A stretch of 64,000 bases of DNA from JBMDXB01 sp048594975 (GCA_048594975.1 JBMDXQ010000009.1:1-64000), one strand, 5' to 3'. Numbered from the stretch's first letter, positions 1-8,144 are shown. The notes: generated by a model from the letters alone, not told the origin. Translations and numbers: made by a program.

Positions 1-1
1 T

Positions 2-145
2 CCGGAAGTCTGTGGCGGCCGGCCGCGCATTCGGGGCCTGCGCATCCGTGTTGCGGACTATCCGTATCTCGAGGCCGACGACATCACCGCAGTCCTTGAG
101 GTCGCCGCAAAGCAGAACGATCATCCGGTTCTGCGGAGCGCCTGA
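2..145 (+). CDS. DUF433-like antitoxin, C-terminal part (cut by window edge)
   Basis: The frame open from the window edge reads GGRPRIRGLRIRVADY, followed by an acidic stretch and a TGA stop at 143-145. The GxPxIxGxRI pattern is typical of DUF433 proteins, which are commonly encoded immediately upstream of DUF5615 PIN-like toxins and act as their antitoxins. The next gene starts at the very next base, as expected for such a pair. Only about 47 residues are visible, so the family call rests on the motif plus the neighbour. Confidence 0.6.
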   Translation, partial: PEVCGGRPRIRGLRIRVADYPYLEADDITAVLEVAAKQNDHPVLRSA

Positions 146-469
146 TTGCGGTTCCTCGTCGACGCTCAACTCCCTCCAGCGCTCGCACGACGAATTGAGT
201 CGCTCGGACACAGCGCTGAGCATGTTGCTGATCGCGGATTGACGACCGCAACGGACGAGGAGATTCGAAGGGCAAGCTGCCGCAATCGGAGCCGCGATCG
301 TTACGACGAAGACTTCGCAGTCTATCGGCTCCTGCACGAGGGGCCGCCCGTCGTTTGGCTCCGGATAGGAAACACTCGTCGCGCAGCGTTGCTCGAGCGG
401 TTTGAAACTGAACTCACGAACATCGTCGCCGCGGTCGAACGCGGGGAAACGATCGTGGAACTCACGTGA
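146..469 (+). pseudogene. DUF5615 PIN-like toxin with two compensating frameshifts
   Basis: A TTG-started frame of 107 aa begins directly after the upstream stop. The N-terminus (MRFLVDAQLPPALARRIE), the DEDF motif and the C-terminal VVWLRIGNT match DUF5615 toxins, the partners of DUF433 antitoxins. Residues about 43-54 do not fit the family. In the +1 frame, bases 276-305 encode AAAIGAAIVT, which is what the family has just before DEDF. A base gained near 270-275 and one lost near 303-310 would explain this: the reading frame is restored but about ten core residues are scrambled. The protein is either inactive or tolerates a rewritten segment; closely spaced sequencing errors are the alternative. 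Confidence 0.6.
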
Positions 470-586
470 AGACCCGAACGAGGCAGAAGGGGCTATGCTG
501 ACATGCCGATGCTCGTCGCGGCGCTTCGTGCACGTGATCGCCAGCTCGGTCTCGGTGTCGCTCAGGAAGAACGTCAGATCGCGTAG
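470..586 (+). pseudogene. Transposase C-terminal remnant, left copy (IS256/Mutator-like)
   Basis: The + strand reads GYADMPMLVAALRARD, then QLGLGV and a tail ending in a TAG stop at 584-586. The segment just upstream of GYADMP is in another frame, so the fragment is also frameshifted. The same C-terminal pattern occurs in the opposite orientation at 2246-2410, and both are followed by the same about 41-nt sequence. The family assignment is from memory of IS256-type C-termini (FRRxKG followed by a DMPxLVAAL-like segment). No catalytic domain remains here. Confidence 0.5.
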
Positions 587-621
587 TCGTCAACCGAGCC
601 GCCGCTGAATTTCAACAGCCG
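580..621 (+). repeat. IS terminal sequence, left copy of an inverted pair
   Basis: About 42 nt starting at the transposase stop codon and containing GCCGCTGAATTTCAACAG. It is nearly identical to the reverse complement of 2212-2252, differing by two small indels. Each copy follows a transposase 3' end, so these are probably the right-hand ends of two copies of one insertion sequence whose bodies have been lost. Confidence 0.65.
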
Positions 622-968
622 GAGGGACATCCCCTCCAGTCGGCATGGACCACCGACTGCGCGGTGACTTCCATTCTCACGTCGGCTGAATGTGACGAGT
701 GCGGTCAGCCCGGAGTCAAGGGGTTTACACGCTGTGTTGCGACATGTCGACAACAAAATTCGAGGGGAGCGGGACTATGGCGGCCCCTGATCGTTCTGAC
801 GTTTGTCGCCCTGGTCACGTGGTACGGGTGATCGAACACGGAGTGTGGCAGGTGGTTGAGAGATTGGTGACTCCCGGTCACCGGTAAATCGTTCCCCGTC
901 ATCCTCGCCGGGTTGAGCGTGGCGCCCGGGTTGGGGCGCATTGCCGAAGTTGCGGCCCCTCTCTTTTT
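622..968. other. No gene seen
   Basis: This stretch lies between the left IS remnant and a small membrane-protein gene. Open frames on both strands are short and arginine- or serine-rich, without recognisable motifs. I see no RNA gene and no convincing promoter or terminator. Confidence 0.4.
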
Positions 969-1172
969 CTACAATGCCACGACCTCTGCCTCTTCTGCCT
1001 TTCTTGCCTCTTCTGGCGGCTGTGGAACTGTACCGTCCAAGAAGTTCGCGAGCCCATGACGGCTGACGTCCCGCCACCAGTCATCGCGATCCACCCACCG
1101 CAACAGGATGACAGCGATATAAAAACCGAGGAAGAGGGCCAGGAATACCAAAGTCAACCAGGACAGTGTCAT
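969..1172 (-). CDS. Small single-span membrane protein, unknown
   Basis: A 67-aa product with a convincing N-terminal membrane helix, about residues 3-24 (WLTLVFLALFLGFYIAVILL). It is followed by a short charged segment (RWVDRDDWWRDVSRHG) and an acidic, alanine-rich tail. The ATG is preceded by a purine-rich GAGATCGAGGG. The composition is that of a real membrane peptide, unlike the surrounding spurious frames. I do not recognise a family. It lies between the two IS remnants with no functional partner. Confidence 0.45.
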   Translation of the reverse strand: MTLSWLTLVFLALFLGFYIAVILLRWVDRDDWWRDVSRHGLANFLDGTVPQPPEEARKAEEAEVVAL

Positions 1173-1248
1173 ATAAGCCCTCGATCTCGCAGGCCTCCAA
1201 AAAAGGCCAGGAACACCAAGAAAGTCATCGACCGGATGCCATGGTGAC

Positions 1249-1413
1249 CTACGCCGCCTGCTTCTTTAATGTGAGCCACGCCTCGACTTGCGACGCCGGT
1301 CAGCACACCCGATCAGAGAGTCGGACTGGCCGCGGGAACTTGCCGTCCCGCACCCACCGCCAGAGCGTGACCTTGCTGATGCCGAGCGCCGCACGAACCT
1401 CCTTGGGGCGCAT
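1249..1413 (-). pseudogene. AlpA-like helix-turn-helix regulator broken by an in-frame TGA
   Basis: Read on the minus strand from ATG 1413, the frame gives MRPKEVRAALGISKVTLWRW, then a basic segment ending in RLSDRVC and a TGA. After the TGA the same frame continues PASQVEAWLTLKKQAA to a TAG at 1249-1251. AlpA-type regulators typically have a wing ending in a Trp followed by a segment such as xxEVxxWL, so the TGA most simply replaces a TGG codon. AlpA-like proteins are excision or activation regulators of cryptic prophages and integrative elements. This is a remnant of such an element. Stop-codon readthrough cannot be excluded but has no support here. Confidence 0.65.
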
Positions 1414-2211
1414 CAGCTGGATGCAGATCGATTCCTAACCGATCGCTCAATGCGATAACGTGTGACATCTCAACACCCACAGATAGAACGCCGACGCATT
1501 GGATGGCCACTTGCTCCGACGGATCCATGACCTTGAACTGAGAGGAGAGCAATCAAGCGATTTGGAAAAGTCGATGGCACGGCCAGGCCCTTCGGATAGT
1601 GGCGGAGGCGAACTTGACGCGCAGGGGTCTCGAACTTGTCGGTCATCCGAGGCGAACGGATCGATCATCTCGACGTATCTCGATGAACTCGAAGTTGCGG
1701 CTGGGATAGACCAGCGACGGCGGCCTGCCAAGGCGAACGGCATGGCGTGAAGGCAAGCAACGCGCGCTCCAGCGCAGGCCCGTAGGCCGACGTGCGGCGA
1801 CGATCCGCACGCCGCCGCGGGATCAACACGGCGCAGCGAGTGTCGTATTGGAGGGGTTCCTGGGTAACCGTCAGCGCAACCAGCCTGCCTGTCACCGCCA
1901 ACAGCGTTCGCCATCACAGCGGCCCCTGGTCCGTCACAGTTATTTCTGTGGCCAGACTTCTGATGCCGACAATCCGCCAGGTGACGGTTCTTCGGTGGCG
2001 CATATTCGATGGGCTGCGGAGGCCGACCTGCGTTGCGAGCGCCGGGGTGCTCGAATGCACCCGTCAAACGGGACAAAACACCCCGTATCAACTAATTAAT
2101 TAACTCGCCCGATACGTCGAACCGATGAAAACGGCGACGTGACGATACGCACGGAGGGTCGATCCAACCTGCTGGAGTGGGACGGCCTGGCCGATTAAGG
2201 AGTTGCCCCGT
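1414..2211. other. No supported gene between IS remnants
   Basis: About 800 nt with long but low-quality minus-strand frames (for example 1447-2091) whose translations lack hydrophobic cores and known motifs and change character abruptly. It may be a decayed gene of the same element as the AlpA-like remnant. I cannot name any product. Confidence 0.4.
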
Positions 2212-2252
2212 CGGCTGTTGAAAATTCAGCGGCGGCTCGTGACGACTACGCG
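2212..2252 (-). repeat. IS terminal sequence, right copy of an inverted pair
   Basis: Reverse complement of the sequence at 580-621, with an extra T in the AATTTT run and a small difference in the CGTCA segment. It abuts the TAG stop (2246-2248) of the right-hand transposase remnant, as the left copy abuts its own transposase stop. The two copies point towards each other across 622-2211. Confidence 0.65.
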
Positions 2253-2410
2253 ACTTTCTCCACCTCGTTTCTCACGAGTCCGAGCTCCTGATCGCGGGCG
2301 CGCGACGCGGCGACGAGCTTCGGCATCCTCCTTGTGACCTTCAATCGCCGGAAGCCTTTCACGGCTTCGAGCACGCCGGCGGCGACCCAGCGTGGCACCA
2401 TCTGCCGCCT
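2246..2410 (-). pseudogene. Transposase C-terminal remnant, right copy (IS256/Mutator-like)
   Basis: The minus strand reads RWVAAGVLEAVKGFRRLK, then VTRRMPKLVAA and a tail ending in VEKVA before a TAG stop. The WxAAGxxEAxKGFRRLK pattern is what I associate with the end of IS256/Mutator-type transposases. The segment after FRRLK looks shifted: a neighbouring frame gives KGHKE before the MPKL block, so small compensating indels are likely. Upstream sequence on this strand no longer resembles a transposase, so only the 3' end remains. Confidence 0.55.
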
Positions 2411-2783
2411 GGGTAACGCGAAGGCGCGGCCACCGGACTTTCTCGGGAGTGCTCTGACACAGAATGATCGAACGAACAGGGAAGCCATGGATGCGGTGTC
2501 CGACAAGACCGCGCTCATCATGGGACGACGCATCATGACACGAACCTGCCGAGCGGCCAGCGAGTACAGACAACGCAGTTCCATAACACGGACGCGGAGC
2601 GCGGCAAGCCGCCCGGATTGATCGGCCTCCAGGCGCATCCCGGAAGCACTGTCGCTGGCAGCACATCAGGATCGCGACGTAGCACTTCGGTCCGGCGGTC
2701 GGGGGTTGACAGAACTCCAACAGACCAAGGGCAGCTGTGTTGGGCTGCCCGCGGTTGTCTCGTCTTGTAACGACTTGTGGGTC
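2411..2783. other. No gene seen
   Basis: Sequence between the transposase remnant and the tRNA fragment. The minus-strand open frame through 2246-2638 is transposase-like only at its 3' end. Nothing else is recognised. A short hairpin-like segment near 2755-2775 could be a degenerate anticodon arm belonging to the tRNA fragment. Confidence 0.35.
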
Positions 2784-2819
2784 AGGCGGTCGTGGGTTCG
2801 AATCCCGGCATCCCGACCA
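2784..2819 (+). pseudogene. tRNA 3' fragment (T arm, acceptor strand and CCA)
   Basis: GTGGGTTCGAATCCC is a T arm; it is followed by GGCATCCCG, the discriminator A and an encoded CCA at 2817-2819. A matching 5' acceptor strand (CGGGATG) is not found upstream at tRNA distance, so this is not an intact tRNA. A C1-G72 pair would be expected for tRNA-Pro, but identity is uncertain. Such 3' fragments are typical attachment-site remnants left by elements that integrate into tRNA genes, which fits the decayed mobile content to the left. Confidence 0.6.
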
Positions 2820-2821
2820 TA

Positions 2822-2854
2822 TAACACGGCCCGGTGATGAACCGGGCCGTGTTA
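2822..2854. terminator. Strong symmetric hairpin terminator
   Basis: A perfect 14-bp inverted repeat (TAACACGGCCCGGT, loop GATGA, exact complement) sits 11 nt beyond the stop codon of the minus-strand sugar dehydrogenase and just after the tRNA fragment. A-rich and T-rich flanks are short, but the symmetry suits a bidirectional terminator. Confidence 0.7.
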
Positions 2855-2865
2855 CCTCGGCCGCC

Positions 2866-4077
2866 CTACTTCTTCGTCGGCACCAGTTTCAGCACGCGCC
2901 CCTGCTGGTTGTCGGTCAGCAGGTACAACGCGCCGTCCGGCCCCTGCACGACGTCGCGGATGCGCTCCTTCTGGTCTTTGATCAGCCGCTCCTCGCCCGT
3001 CACCTTCTCGTTCTGCACCGTCAACCGGACGACGTTGGTGCTCGCCAGCCCGCCGATGAACAGGCTGCCCTTCCAGGCGGGAAACAGCGAGCCGGTGTAG
3101 AAGGTCATCCCGCTCGGCGCGATCACCGGGTCCCAGTAATACATCGGCTGTTCCATGCCCTCCTGTTGCGTGATGTCGCCCGTGATCGGGCCGCCCTTGT
3201 ATTCGATGCCGTAGGCGATGGTTGGCCACCCGTAGTCCTTGCCCTTCCGCGCGATGTTCAGCTCGTCACCGCCGCGCGTGCCGTGCTCAACCTCCCACAG
3301 CTCCCCGGTCTCCGGATGGAGGGTCGCCGCCTGGATGTTGCGATGCCCGATCGACCAGATCTCCGGGCGGACGTCCTCCTTCCCGACGAACGGGTTGTCC
3401 TTGGGTATGGACCCGTCGGCATTGATGCGCACGACCTTTCCGAGCAGCCCGTCCGGTCGCTGCGCCTGCATGCGGCCCTCGGGGATCGACCGATCGCCGA
3501 GCGTCACGAAAAGGGCGCCGTCGCGGCCCCAGACCAGACGGCAGCCGAAGTGCAGGCGCGAGTTCAGCGACGGCGCCTGGTGGAAGATGACCTGGACGTT
3601 GTCCATGCGTGGCGCCGCCTCGTCGACCATCCGCCCTCGCGCCACCGCCGTGTTGTTGGTCCCGTCGTCACGGGGCTCAGCGTAGCACCAGTAGACCCGC
3701 CGGTTCGTCGCGAACGACGGGTCGACCGTGATCCCGAGCAGCCCGCCCTGTCCGCGCGCGTCGACAGCCGGCAGCCCCGCTACCGGTTCGGACAACGTGC
3801 CGTCCTTCGTGACGATGCGGAGGCGCCCGGGCTTCTCGGTCACGAGCATGCGGCCGTCCGGCAGGAACGCCAGCCCCCACGGATTCTGCAGCCCGGTCGC
3901 GGCGGTCTGCACCTCGAAGGCGACGCCCAGCTTCTCCTCGGGCGCGCGCGTCTGCCCGGCGAACGCGGGTTTCTGGTTCGGGGCGTTCGGCGCCTGGGTG
4001 TCGACGCCGGCCTGTTGGGCGGCGGCGCTCAGTGCGAGGACGACCAGGACGGCGCTGACGGCGATCGCGTGTTTCAA
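2866..4077 (-). CDS. PQQ-dependent sugar dehydrogenase, soluble beta-propeller type
   Basis: 403 aa with an N-terminal signal peptide (about residues 1-21, ending ALSAAAQQ), so exported. The body matches the glucose/sorbosone dehydrogenase family (GSDH, Asd/YliI-like). Visible features are NPWGLAFLPDG at 65-75, GQGGLLGI near 110, HFGCR at 176-180 and VTLGDR at 191-196. Family members oxidise aldose sugars with PQQ bound at the centre of a six-bladed propeller. It is transcribed away from the outer-membrane gene at 4308, with about 230 nt between them holding both promoters. A second, unrelated PQQ enzyme lies at 8972. No PQQ biosynthesis genes are in the window. Confidence 0.88.
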   Translation of the reverse strand: MKHAIAVSAVLVVLALSAAAQQAGVDTQAPNAPNQKPAFAGQTRAPEEKLGVAFEVQTAATGLQNPWGLAFLPDGRMLVTEKPGRLRIVTKDGTLSEPVAGLPAVDARGQGGLLGITVDPSFATNRRVYWCYAEPRDDGTNNTAVARGRMVDEAAPRMDNVQVIFHQAPSLNSRLHFGCRLVWGRDGALFVTLGDRSIPEGRMQAQRPDGLLGKVVRINADGSIPKDNPFVGKEDVRPEIWSIGHRNIQAATLHPETGELWEVEHGTRGGDELNIARKGKDYGWPTIAYGIEYKGGPITGDITQQEGMEQPMYYWDPVIAPSGMTFYTGSLFPAWKGSLFIGGLASTNVVRLTVQNEKVTGEERLIKDQKERIRDVVQGPDGALYLLTDNQQGRVLKLVPTKK

Positions 4078-4307
4078 GACATCCTCCAGCGATTGGTTTC
4101 CGATGGTTGTACCACGTGTGGCGGCGGCCAGGGGAATCGAGCGGAGGGCCGCCGCCCGGCGGCCCGGTTGAACATGGTCGTCCCTTCGGCCATAATCACC
4201 CGCCGTAAACAGGATCCCCAGGCGTTCCGGTCACGTCGTCGTCCGGAGGCGGCGGCGGATCCCGGTAGCGGCCGTCACACTAACATCCCGCAAGACAGGA
4301 ACCGCAC

Positions 4308-5513
4308 ATGCCCGTTCTTCGCTCGTGCCGGCGAACGATGTGCGCGATCGCGCTGGCCGGAACCCTCGTCGTCCCGGCCGGTGCCGTCGCGCAGGAGACG
4401 CGCGCCGAGGAGATTGCCGCCAAGCAGAAGGAAAAGGCCGCCGACCTCGAGCCCTACAGGCCGACGGGTGCCGAGCGCTTCCTGACCCGGCTCGAGGAAA
4501 ACTTCGCGAGCCCGCCAAGCGGCTTCTATCCCGCGCTCGGTACCGTGTATCCCGGCGGTGGTTTCACCCTGGGCGTCGGCTACCGGCGCTTCTACGCGCG
4601 CGAGGCGGTCTGGAACATCAGCACGCTCTACTCGATCAAGAACTACAAGCAGGTCGAGGTGGGCACGCAGGTACCCTGGCACGCCACCGGCCCGTGGACG
4701 TTCGGGGTCAGGGCCGGTTGGCGCGACGCTCCGCAGATCGGCTTCTACGGTGTCGGCATGAACGACGACGCGACGAGGGCCAACTACCGCATCTCGCAGG
4801 CGTACGGCGCCACGACCCTGGACCTGCGCCCCTCGGGCTGGACGCGGCTTCACGCCGAGGCCGCTTACGAGGACTTCAAAACGACGAGCGGGCGCGGCTC
4901 GGCACCGTCCATCGAGACGGTGTATACCGAGGAGCAGGCGCCCGGGCTCCTCGCGGATGCGACGTTCATCCGCTCCGAGCTCATGGCGGCGGTCGACTGG
5001 CGCGTGTCGCCCGAATACGCGCGGAAAGGTGGTTTCTACGGGGCAACGCTCGTCAGCTATGCGGACTTCGACGACACCTTCAGCTTCCAGCGGCTCGACG
5101 GCGAGGTCATCCAGCACCTGCCGATCCTCCGCGAGAACTGGGTGATCTCGCTGCGCGGGCGCGTACAGACGATCCTGGATGACGACGACCAGGTGCCGCA
5201 TTACCTGCTGCCGCAGCTCGGCAGCGGCCGGACGCTCCGCGCCTACCCGACCGGGCGCTTCCGCGACCGCCACAGCCTCCTCACCTCGGTGGAGTTCCGG
5301 TGGATCCCCAACCGTTACGGGCTCGACATGGCCCTGTTCTACGACGCCGGCAAGGTGACATCCCGCCGCTCGGATCTCGACTTCGAAGGGCTGAAGAGCA
5401 ACTGGGGGATCGGCGCGCGGTTCCACGGACCAACGATGATGGTGCTGCGGATCGAGGCCGCCCGCGGGGACGAGGGCTGGCACCTGGTCATCGGGACGTC
5501 GGCGCCCTTCTGA
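4308..5513 (+). CDS. BamA/TamA-like outer-membrane beta-barrel protein
   Basis: 401 aa. A signal peptide (about 1-29, ending AGAVAQ) is followed by a short charged linker with no clear POTRA domain, then alternating aromatic beta-strands through to a C-terminal Phe (GTSAPF), the usual barrel-insertion signal. Segments such as FLTRLEENF, SVEFRWIPN and ALFYDAGKV near the end resemble the Omp85/surface-antigen barrel, including the last strands. At 400 aa it is much shorter than BamA (about 800), so it is probably a minimal Omp85-like barrel. Its stop codon overlaps the start of the next gene by one base, so the two are probably translationally coupled. Confidence 0.75.
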   Translation: MPVLRSCRRTMCAIALAGTLVVPAGAVAQETRAEEIAAKQKEKAADLEPYRPTGAERFLTRLEENFASPPSGFYPALGTVYPGGGFTLGVGYRRFYAREAVWNISTLYSIKNYKQVEVGTQVPWHATGPWTFGVRAGWRDAPQIGFYGVGMNDDATRANYRISQAYGATTLDLRPSGWTRLHAEAAYEDFKTTSGRGSAPSIETVYTEEQAPGLLADATFIRSELMAAVDWRVSPEYARKGGFYGATLVSYADFDDTFSFQRLDGEVIQHLPILRENWVISLRGRVQTILDDDDQVPHYLLPQLGSGRTLRAYPTGRFRDRHSLLTSVEFRWIPNRYGLDMALFYDAGKVTSRRSDLDFEGLKSNWGIGARFHGPTMMVLRIEAARGDEGWHLVIGTSAPF

Positions 5514-7240
5514 TGAGGGAACTCATGATCATGTTCCGTTTGCGGTCGCAGCATCATGCCGCATGCCTCGCCGCGGCCTCCGCCACGCTCGCGCTCGTCC
5601 TCACCGGCCCGGGCGTATCCGCCCAGAACCCGAGGTTCCGCGCCGACGACCCGCTCGCGCGCGAGCCCGAGACGCAGGACGCCTCGAAAGTAGAGGAGTG
5701 GGAGATCGGCCTCACCGCCGACCTCCTCGCCAACCTGTTCGGCATGCCCGGCGGGCCGGCGACCGGCGAGCGCGCGCACAACGTCAACACCGTCGACGAG
5801 GTGCCGGACTCTTCCTGGTTCACGAATCGCATCTACACGCGGCCGGTGTCGAGCGACGAGATCACGAAAGGACCGAACACGATCGAGGGGCCGGCGCCCG
5901 GCCGATGGACGATCATCCGCGGCAAAAGCTCGGGCGTGGCGCCCGGGTTCACCGTCCGCGACGCGAAAGGGGACACGTGGTTCGTCAGCTTCGACGGACG
6001 CGGCAACCCGATCGCGCCGACCGCAGCGGCCACCGTGGCGACGAAGCTGTTCTGGGCGCTCGGCTACAACCAGGTCGAGACCTACCTCGCGAAGATCCGG
6101 GAAGAGGACATCGCGATCGACGACACCGCGACGATTCGTTCGCACGGCAAGCGGCGGCGCTTCGTGCGGGCCGACCTCAAGGACGTCCTCCGGCGCGCGG
6201 AGCGGAGCGAGGACGGCTCGTACCGCGTGATGGTCGGGCGCGCGCTGGCTGGCCGCCCGGTCGGCGGGTTCCGTTACCACGACACCCGGCCCGACGACCC
6301 GAACGACGTCGTGCCGCACCAGCACCGGCGCGAGCTGCGCGCCCTGCAGGTGTTCGGTGCGTGGACGAACCTCGTAGACATGAAGGCGGGCAACACGCTC
6401 GACACGGTCGTCACGGAGAACGGCCGGGGCATCGTGCGCCACTACCTGCAGGACGTGGGCTCGACCTTCGGCACCGGGGCGCTGGCACCGCGCGACGGCG
6501 ACGAAGGCCACGAGTACCTGTACGATCCCGGTCCCATGTGGGCGCGGTTCTTCACGCTCGGGTTCGCCATCAGCGACTGGCAGACCGTCGACTACGAGGA
6601 ACATCCCGAGATCGGGAAATTCGAGGGCGACCAATTCGATCCGGAGGAGTGGAAGCCGCGGGTCCCCGTGGCGGCGCTGCGGCACGCGCGGATCGACGAC
6701 CTGTTCTGGGGAGCGCTGCGCGTCATGGCGTTCACCGACGAGCACATCCGGGCCGCCGTGAAGACCGGGAACTACGCCGACGCGGCGGCGGAGAAGCTGC
6801 TCGCCGACGTGCTGATCAAGCGGCGCGACAAGATCGGTCGGGTGTACTTCTCGCGCATCAACCCGCTGGTGCGCTTCGCGCTCTCGGATGCCGGCGTGCT
6901 GACCTTCGAGAACCCGTCGGTGCGCGCCGGCTTCGCCGATGCCCCGAAGCAGGGCTACCACGCTACCTGGTATGCGTTCGACAACGCCACCGGCGAGGCG
7001 CGTCAGATCGGAACGCCCTCGACCTCGCAGCAGGAGAGCATGCAGGGTCCGCGCGATCTGCCGCGCGGCGCTGACCCGTTCGTCAAGGTGTCGGTGCGGG
7101 CGCTCGAGCCGCCGCACGCGGCCTGGAGCACCCCGGTCGACGTTTACTTCCGTCGCGCGGGCGACGCCTGGAAGCTGGTCGGCGTCGAACGCGGCGTCGG
7201 TGCAAAGCCGTCCGGATCGACGCAGGGAGGCGCCAGATGA
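5513..7240 (+). CDS. Exported protein of unknown function, 575 aa
   Basis: The start at ATG 5513 overlaps the TGA of the barrel gene. A long signal peptide (about 1-39, ending GPGVSAQ) precedes a large soluble domain without membrane segments. Notable stretches are NTVDEVPDSSWFTNRI near residue 85, VATKLFWALGYNQVETY near 180, and a run around RELRALQVFGAWTNLVDMKA in the middle. I do not recognise the family. The order barrel gene, this gene, RTX-repeat gene, with overlapping ends, suggests one envelope or secretion function. The C-terminal 30 residues look disordered. An alternative in-frame start lies four codons downstream. Confidence 0.7.
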   Translation: MRELMIMFRLRSQHHAACLAAASATLALVLTGPGVSAQNPRFRADDPLAREPETQDASKVEEWEIGLTADLLANLFGMPGGPATGERAHNVNTVDEVPDSSWFTNRIYTRPVSSDEITKGPNTIEGPAPGRWTIIRGKSSGVAPGFTVRDAKGDTWFVSFDGRGNPIAPTAAATVATKLFWALGYNQVETYLAKIREEDIAIDDTATIRSHGKRRRFVRADLKDVLRRAERSEDGSYRVMVGRALAGRPVGGFRYHDTRPDDPNDVVPHQHRRELRALQVFGAWTNLVDMKAGNTLDTVVTENGRGIVRHYLQDVGSTFGTGALAPRDGDEGHEYLYDPGPMWARFFTLGFAISDWQTVDYEEHPEIGKFEGDQFDPEEWKPRVPVAALRHARIDDLFWGALRVMAFTDEHIRAAVKTGNYADAAAEKLLADVLIKRRDKIGRVYFSRINPLVRFALSDAGVLTFENPSVRAGFADAPKQGYHATWYAFDNATGEARQIGTPSTSQQESMQGPRDLPRGADPFVKVSVRALEPPHAAWSTPVDVYFRRAGDAWKLVGVERGVGAKPSGSTQGGAR

Positions 7241-8037
7241 TTCTCCTGATGCTCGCCACGATCGCGGGTCCCGTCCAGGAACTCCCGCCCCCGGGGCTGC
7301 TGCTGCGCAGCCCGCGCGCCGAGGCGCGCGCCACCTGCCGCGGCGAGGAGGTCACCGACATCGTCGGACCGGGCGGCGTCCACATGCTGAGCGCCGAGCG
7401 GGACGTGGTGATCGTGATCGGGCCGGTGGACGAGGTCTGGACCAGCGGCGGCGACGACCTGATCTGCGTCTATGGGCCGCCGCGGCCGGATCCGCGATAC
7501 GGGCACGGATCGCTGATCCTCGCCGGACCGGGCAACGACATCGTCATCACCTACGGCGGGAGCAACACCATCCAGGGCAACGACGGCGACGACCTGATCT
7601 TCCTGAACGGCGAGATCGAGAGCGCGGAGGGAGGGGCTGGTGCCGACCACATCTGGGCGCTCGGCGCGACGACTGCCTACCTGTATGGGGACGACGGCAA
7701 CGACTTGATCGTCGGCAGCCCCGGTGGCGACGGGCTGTACGGTGGCCTCGGCAACGACGTCATCCTGGGCGCGCCTGGTTTCGACGGGATCCACGGCGAC
7801 GAGCACTTCGACACCTGCTACGACACCGCAGGGGGCGCCAATTTCTTCGACTGCGAGGACATCGTCACTCCCGGGCTGCCGGAAGCCGGCGGCGCGGCGG
7901 CTCTCCGTGACGTTCCCTTGCTCTTCGACCTCACGCAGGCACAGCCCGTGGCGGAGGAGCCAGTCCGAGTGCCGCGGCCCACCTTCCGCGCGGACGAGAC
8001 CCGTCCGCGCACACGGGCAACGGGCGGCGACTGCTGA
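7237..8037 (+). CDS. Exported RTX-like calcium-binding repeat protein
   Basis: 266 aa; its ATGA overlaps the previous stop. Between about residues 92 and 190 it carries repeated glycine/aspartate nonapeptides, for example GNDGDDLIF, GGAGADHIW, GDDGNDLIVGSPGGDGLYGG and LGNDVILGAPGFDG, the pattern that forms a calcium-loaded parallel beta-roll. The N-terminus is only weakly signal-like. Three Cys near the repeat end (CYDTAGG, FDCED) and a C-terminal GGDC are unusual for RTX proteins, which normally lack Cys. There is no type I secretion ABC gene nearby; the upstream barrel is the only candidate export partner in this operon. Confidence 0.75.
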   Translation: MILLMLATIAGPVQELPPPGLLLRSPRAEARATCRGEEVTDIVGPGGVHMLSAERDVVIVIGPVDEVWTSGGDDLICVYGPPRPDPRYGHGSLILAGPGNDIVITYGGSNTIQGNDGDDLIFLNGEIESAEGGAGADHIWALGATTAYLYGDDGNDLIVGSPGGDGLYGGLGNDVILGAPGFDGIHGDEHFDTCYDTAGGANFFDCEDIVTPGLPEAGGAAALRDVPLLFDLTQAQPVAEEPVRVPRPTFRADETRPRTRATGGDC

Positions 8038-8044
8038 GCCACGC

Positions 8045-8100
8045 GCCGTTTGCCCCTTACCCCTTACCAATCCCCGTACCCCTTACCCCTTACTCCTTCA
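8045..8100 (+). repeat. Short tandem repeats of CCCCTTAC
   Basis: The 74-nt gap between the RTX-like gene and the methyltransferase gene contains at least five imperfect copies of CCCCTTAC. Origin is unclear (slippage or a small intergenic repeat). No terminator is obvious. Confidence 0.5.
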
Positions 8101-8144
8101 CGCGAAGTAGAATGCAGCCCCTGCGTCTTCTGGAGGTGACCGCC

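Noticed and set aside
1447..2091. 214-aa minus-strand frame between the IS remnants
   Set aside because: No hydrophobic core or known motif and abrupt changes of composition. It may be decayed coding sequence but cannot be named.
2737..4485. Long plus-strand open frame of 582 aa opposite the sugar dehydrogenase
   Set aside because: It is Arg/Pro/Val-rich with no fold signature, starts inside the tRNA fragment (hence GGRGFESRHPD) and is the antisense of a well-supported GSDH gene.
8045..8100. CCCCTTAC repeats as a CRISPR array
   Set aside because: Units are eight bases, directly adjacent and without spacers. No cas genes are in the window.
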